A DNA stretch of 7,692 nucleotides from Alphaproteobacteria bacterium (GTDB lineage: Bacteria > Pseudomonadota > Alphaproteobacteria > Micavibrionales > Micavibrionaceae). Both the position numbers and the translations under genes were made by a program. This document shows positions 6,303 to 7,692 of this stretch, in pieces. The notes under the pieces were generated by a model. That model was not told the DNA's origin. It saw only the letters and a program-made list of their open reading frames with translations, and did not search any database. The stretch lies in the NCBI GenBank assembly GCA_023140905.1, contig JAGLKS010000379.1, forward strand, positions 1-7,692, written 5' to 3'. Within the stretch, counting starts at the first letter, position 1, and every line of letters starts with the position of its first letter.

Positions 6303-6925
6303 TGGCAGACGTTCAAAATATTGTTGAATATTTCAGCAATTTATTAATCGTACAATACAATCAAAAACCAAAAGCAAAAGCCTTGATTGAATTAATGGTT
6401 AATGAACTTCTTGCATCTGGGATTTTGCTAGATATTCGTGACGGTTATGATCTTGACACTGCGGTTGGGACGCAGCTTGACATTTTGGGAAAATATATTG
6501 GTGTGGATCGCCTTTTTCAAGATAACGATTTAACTGATATGTTTTCGCTTCAAACCTATACCGAAGCCGATCCGACAGCCGCGCCACGTTGGGGGTTAGT
6601 TGTTTATGCGGATTATGACACGACTTTAGAGAACGGAGTGTTGAATTATAATTCGATTGTTTCAAAAGATTTTTATCTAATCGATGTGGATTATAGAGTC
6701 CTTTTGAAGTTAAAAATTATCAAAAATTATTCCAATGGCTCACATAAAGAAATCGACGATGCGCTCTTTTCTTTTTTTGGCACGGATGTAACAGCAGAAC
6801 AAACAGACACGATGGAAATGACTTACACGGTTCCTTTTTCTTCTGGAGCGGTCATTAATGCGGCTATAATAAAATCAATTTTACCTAAGCCTTTGGGAGT
6901 TAGATTGGTCGTGACAGAAGTATAG
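6302..6925 (+). CDS. DUF2612-family baseplate wedge protein (P2 gpI / Mu gp48-like role)
   Basis: This protein has 207 residues from ATG 6302. The motif LDTAVGTQLDILGKYIGVDR (51-70) and the C-terminal ILPKPLGVRLVV (193-204) are typical of DUF2612 proteins. These follow gene J in many myophage modules and are thought to join the J-like protein in the wedge arm and carry fibres, like P2 I or Mu gp48. A middle block (83-125, with APRWGLVVYAD) and a helix-turn (YRVLLKLKIIKNYSNGSHKEIDDALFSFF, 131-159) are consistent. The start overlaps the J stop (TAATG), with no clear Shine-Dalgarno, so expression probably depends on ribosomes ending gene J. An in-frame ATG at 6260 would add 14 residues but also lacks a ribosome site and gives an unlikely N-terminus. 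Confidence 0.75.
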   Translation: MADVQNIVEYFSNLLIVQYNQKPKAKALIELMVNELLASGILLDIRDGYDLDTAVGTQLDILGKYIGVDRLFQDNDLTDMFSLQTYTEADPTAAPRWGLVVYADYDTTLENGVLNYNSIVSKDFYLIDVDYRVLLKLKIIKNYSNGSHKEIDDALFSFFGTDVTAEQTDTMEMTYTVPFSSGAVINAAIIKSILPKPLGVRLVVTEV

Positions 6926-6945
6926 TTTTGAAATACAATCAGCAT

Positions 6946-6951
6946 AAAGGA
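6946..6951 (+). promoter_or_regulatory. Ribosome binding site of the tail fibre gene
   Basis: AAAGGA lies 7 bases before ATG 6959. The 33-base gap (6926-6958) is the longest non-coding stretch in the window. It shows no terminator hairpin and no convincing promoter, so the fibre is probably on the same transcript. Confidence 0.6.
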
Positions 6952-6958
6952 ATATGAC

Positions 6959-7692
6959 ATGGCGAAAATTACCAGAGAAACACAAAAGATTTTTGCAAAT
7001 GCCGCCGCCAATAATGGCGTGTTTGGCTCAGGGCAACTTGGAACAAAAGTAATAAGCAACGATCTTGCTGTACTGCAAGGATTGGCGGCGTGGGATTCTG
7101 GCTGGCTTGACGCTGTATTGGGAACAAAAAAATTCCCGCCGCTTGAAGAATTTCAATCCCTTAATTTTATTAACACTTACCAACTTTCTTATTTGTTTCA
7201 AGAGGGTGTTTCTGAATATGACGCTGGGACAACTTACTATATAAATTCATGGGTTAAAAAAACCGGAACCAATCAGCTTTATGCGTCTTTGACAGATACT
7301 AATCTTGGAAATGCTTTAACTGATCCGGTCGAATGGAAGTTAATTTTTGACGGCGACGCGACTGTCGTTTTCGATTTGGTTTTGAATTATGCCGCCGACA
7401 CGGGAACGGCGGATCATATAGAAATCGCTCCAAATCCGGCGATAACGGCTTATGCTGCTGGGAACGTTGTTCATATTAAACCCGCTTTTGCCATTACGGG
7501 CGCGTGTGATATTGATGTGAATGCCAAAGGCGTAAAAAACATTAAGCTCGGAAGTGGGGCTGACCCTGCTGCGAATGCGATGATTACAACTGGTGCCTAT
7601 TCGCTTATGTACGATGGCACGAATTTTGTTTTATTAAATCCGGAGCCGATTGTCGTTCCCGCCGCTTCGACCACCGTAGCCGGAAAAGTCGA
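6959..7692 (+). CDS. Tail fibre / receptor-binding protein, N-terminal part (3' partial)
   Basis: The frame from ATG 6959 is open to the window edge (244 codons plus 2 bases), with a good ribosome site. The N-terminus (MAKITRETQKIFAN..., 1-65) probably attaches to the baseplate. Residues about 66-130 (EYDAGTTYYINSWVKK..., LYASLTDTNLGNAL...DPVEWKLI) resemble the small CBM5/12-like 'Y..G..V...G.LY.SL...N.G.....W' module common in fibres. Residues about 143-237 (YAADTGTADHIEIAPNPAIT, IKLGSGADPAANAMITTGAY, SLMYDGTNFVLLNP) match a beta module found repeatedly in tail fibres. PAASTTVAGKV (234-244) is the start of the common 'AS.T..G.V.LAT' linker before further shaft repeats. The receptor-binding tip and any fibre chaperone lie beyond the window. 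The fibre call is strong, but the receptor is unknown. Confidence 0.85.
   Translation, partial: MAKITRETQKIFANAAANNGVFGSGQLGTKVISNDLAVLQGLAAWDSGWLDAVLGTKKFPPLEEFQSLNFINTYQLSYLFQEGVSEYDAGTTYYINSWVKKTGTNQLYASLTDTNLGNALTDPVEWKLIFDGDATVVFDLVLNYAADTGTADHIEIAPNPAITAYAAGNVVHIKPAFAITGACDIDVNAKGVKNIKLGSGADPAANAMITTGAYSLMYDGTNFVLLNPEPIVVPAASTTVAGKV

Noticed and set aside
6926..6958. Terminator or promoter in the gap before the fibre gene
   Set aside because: Only 33 bases, with no stem-loop plus T-run and no convincing -35/-10 pair. It holds just the ribosome site.
1..7692. tRNA genes, CRISPR arrays, insertion sequences, attachment sites or diversity-generating repeats
   Set aside because: The window is almost wholly coding tail genes. 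I saw no cloverleaf, spaced repeats, terminal inverted repeats or template/variable repeat pair.

Overview
The window is one uninterrupted block of tail and baseplate genes from a dsDNA phage or prophage with a contractile (myovirus-type) tail. All genes lie on the + strand. They are packed with stop/start overlaps or gaps of 1 to 33 bases, so the block reads as one transcription unit that continues past both window edges. By eye the DNA is somewhat AT-rich. Shine-Dalgarno-like AAGGAG/GGAG motifs precede most genes, so the host is a bacterium, and the Gp138-type spike fits a Gram-negative host. No tRNA, integrase, capsid, terminase, lysis or host gene is present, so the host genus cannot be named and a phage cannot be told from a prophage or a phage-tail-like bacteriocin.

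Layout: 1-87 is the C-terminal tail of an upstream gene, probably the tail tube by position. 87-664 is a tail assembly chaperone gene in two frames, a 131-residue short form and a predicted 192-residue form made by -1 ribosomal frameshifting at overlapping slippery heptamers (407-416). 661-1824 is a short tape measure protein of 387 residues. The baseplate follows: a Dit-like protein (1837-2724, GTG start), a small plug (2721-3059), a hub (3056-3922), a Gp138-type membrane-puncturing spike (3912-4751), a Mu gp46 / gp25-like wedge (4751-5104), a baseplate J / Mu gp47-like protein (5106-6302) and a DUF2612 wedge-type protein (6302-6925). 6959-7692 is the N-terminal part of a tail fibre that runs off the window and is easily missed because it has no stop here.

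Together these encode most of a simple contractile tail tip. The chaperone loads the tape measure while the tube polymerises. Dit-like protein, plug, hub and spike form the central axis. The gp46-like, J-like and DUF2612 proteins make the surrounding wedges, to which the fibre attaches for host recognition. The order and content resemble the minimal baseplates of small myophages. The features most worth a second look are the predicted programmed frameshift with a possible downstream RNA structure, the very short tape measure, an identical 19-base segment shared by the plug and spike genes, a strand-biased GGCGGGAC octamer, and a spike that lacks the usual HxH iron-binding tip.
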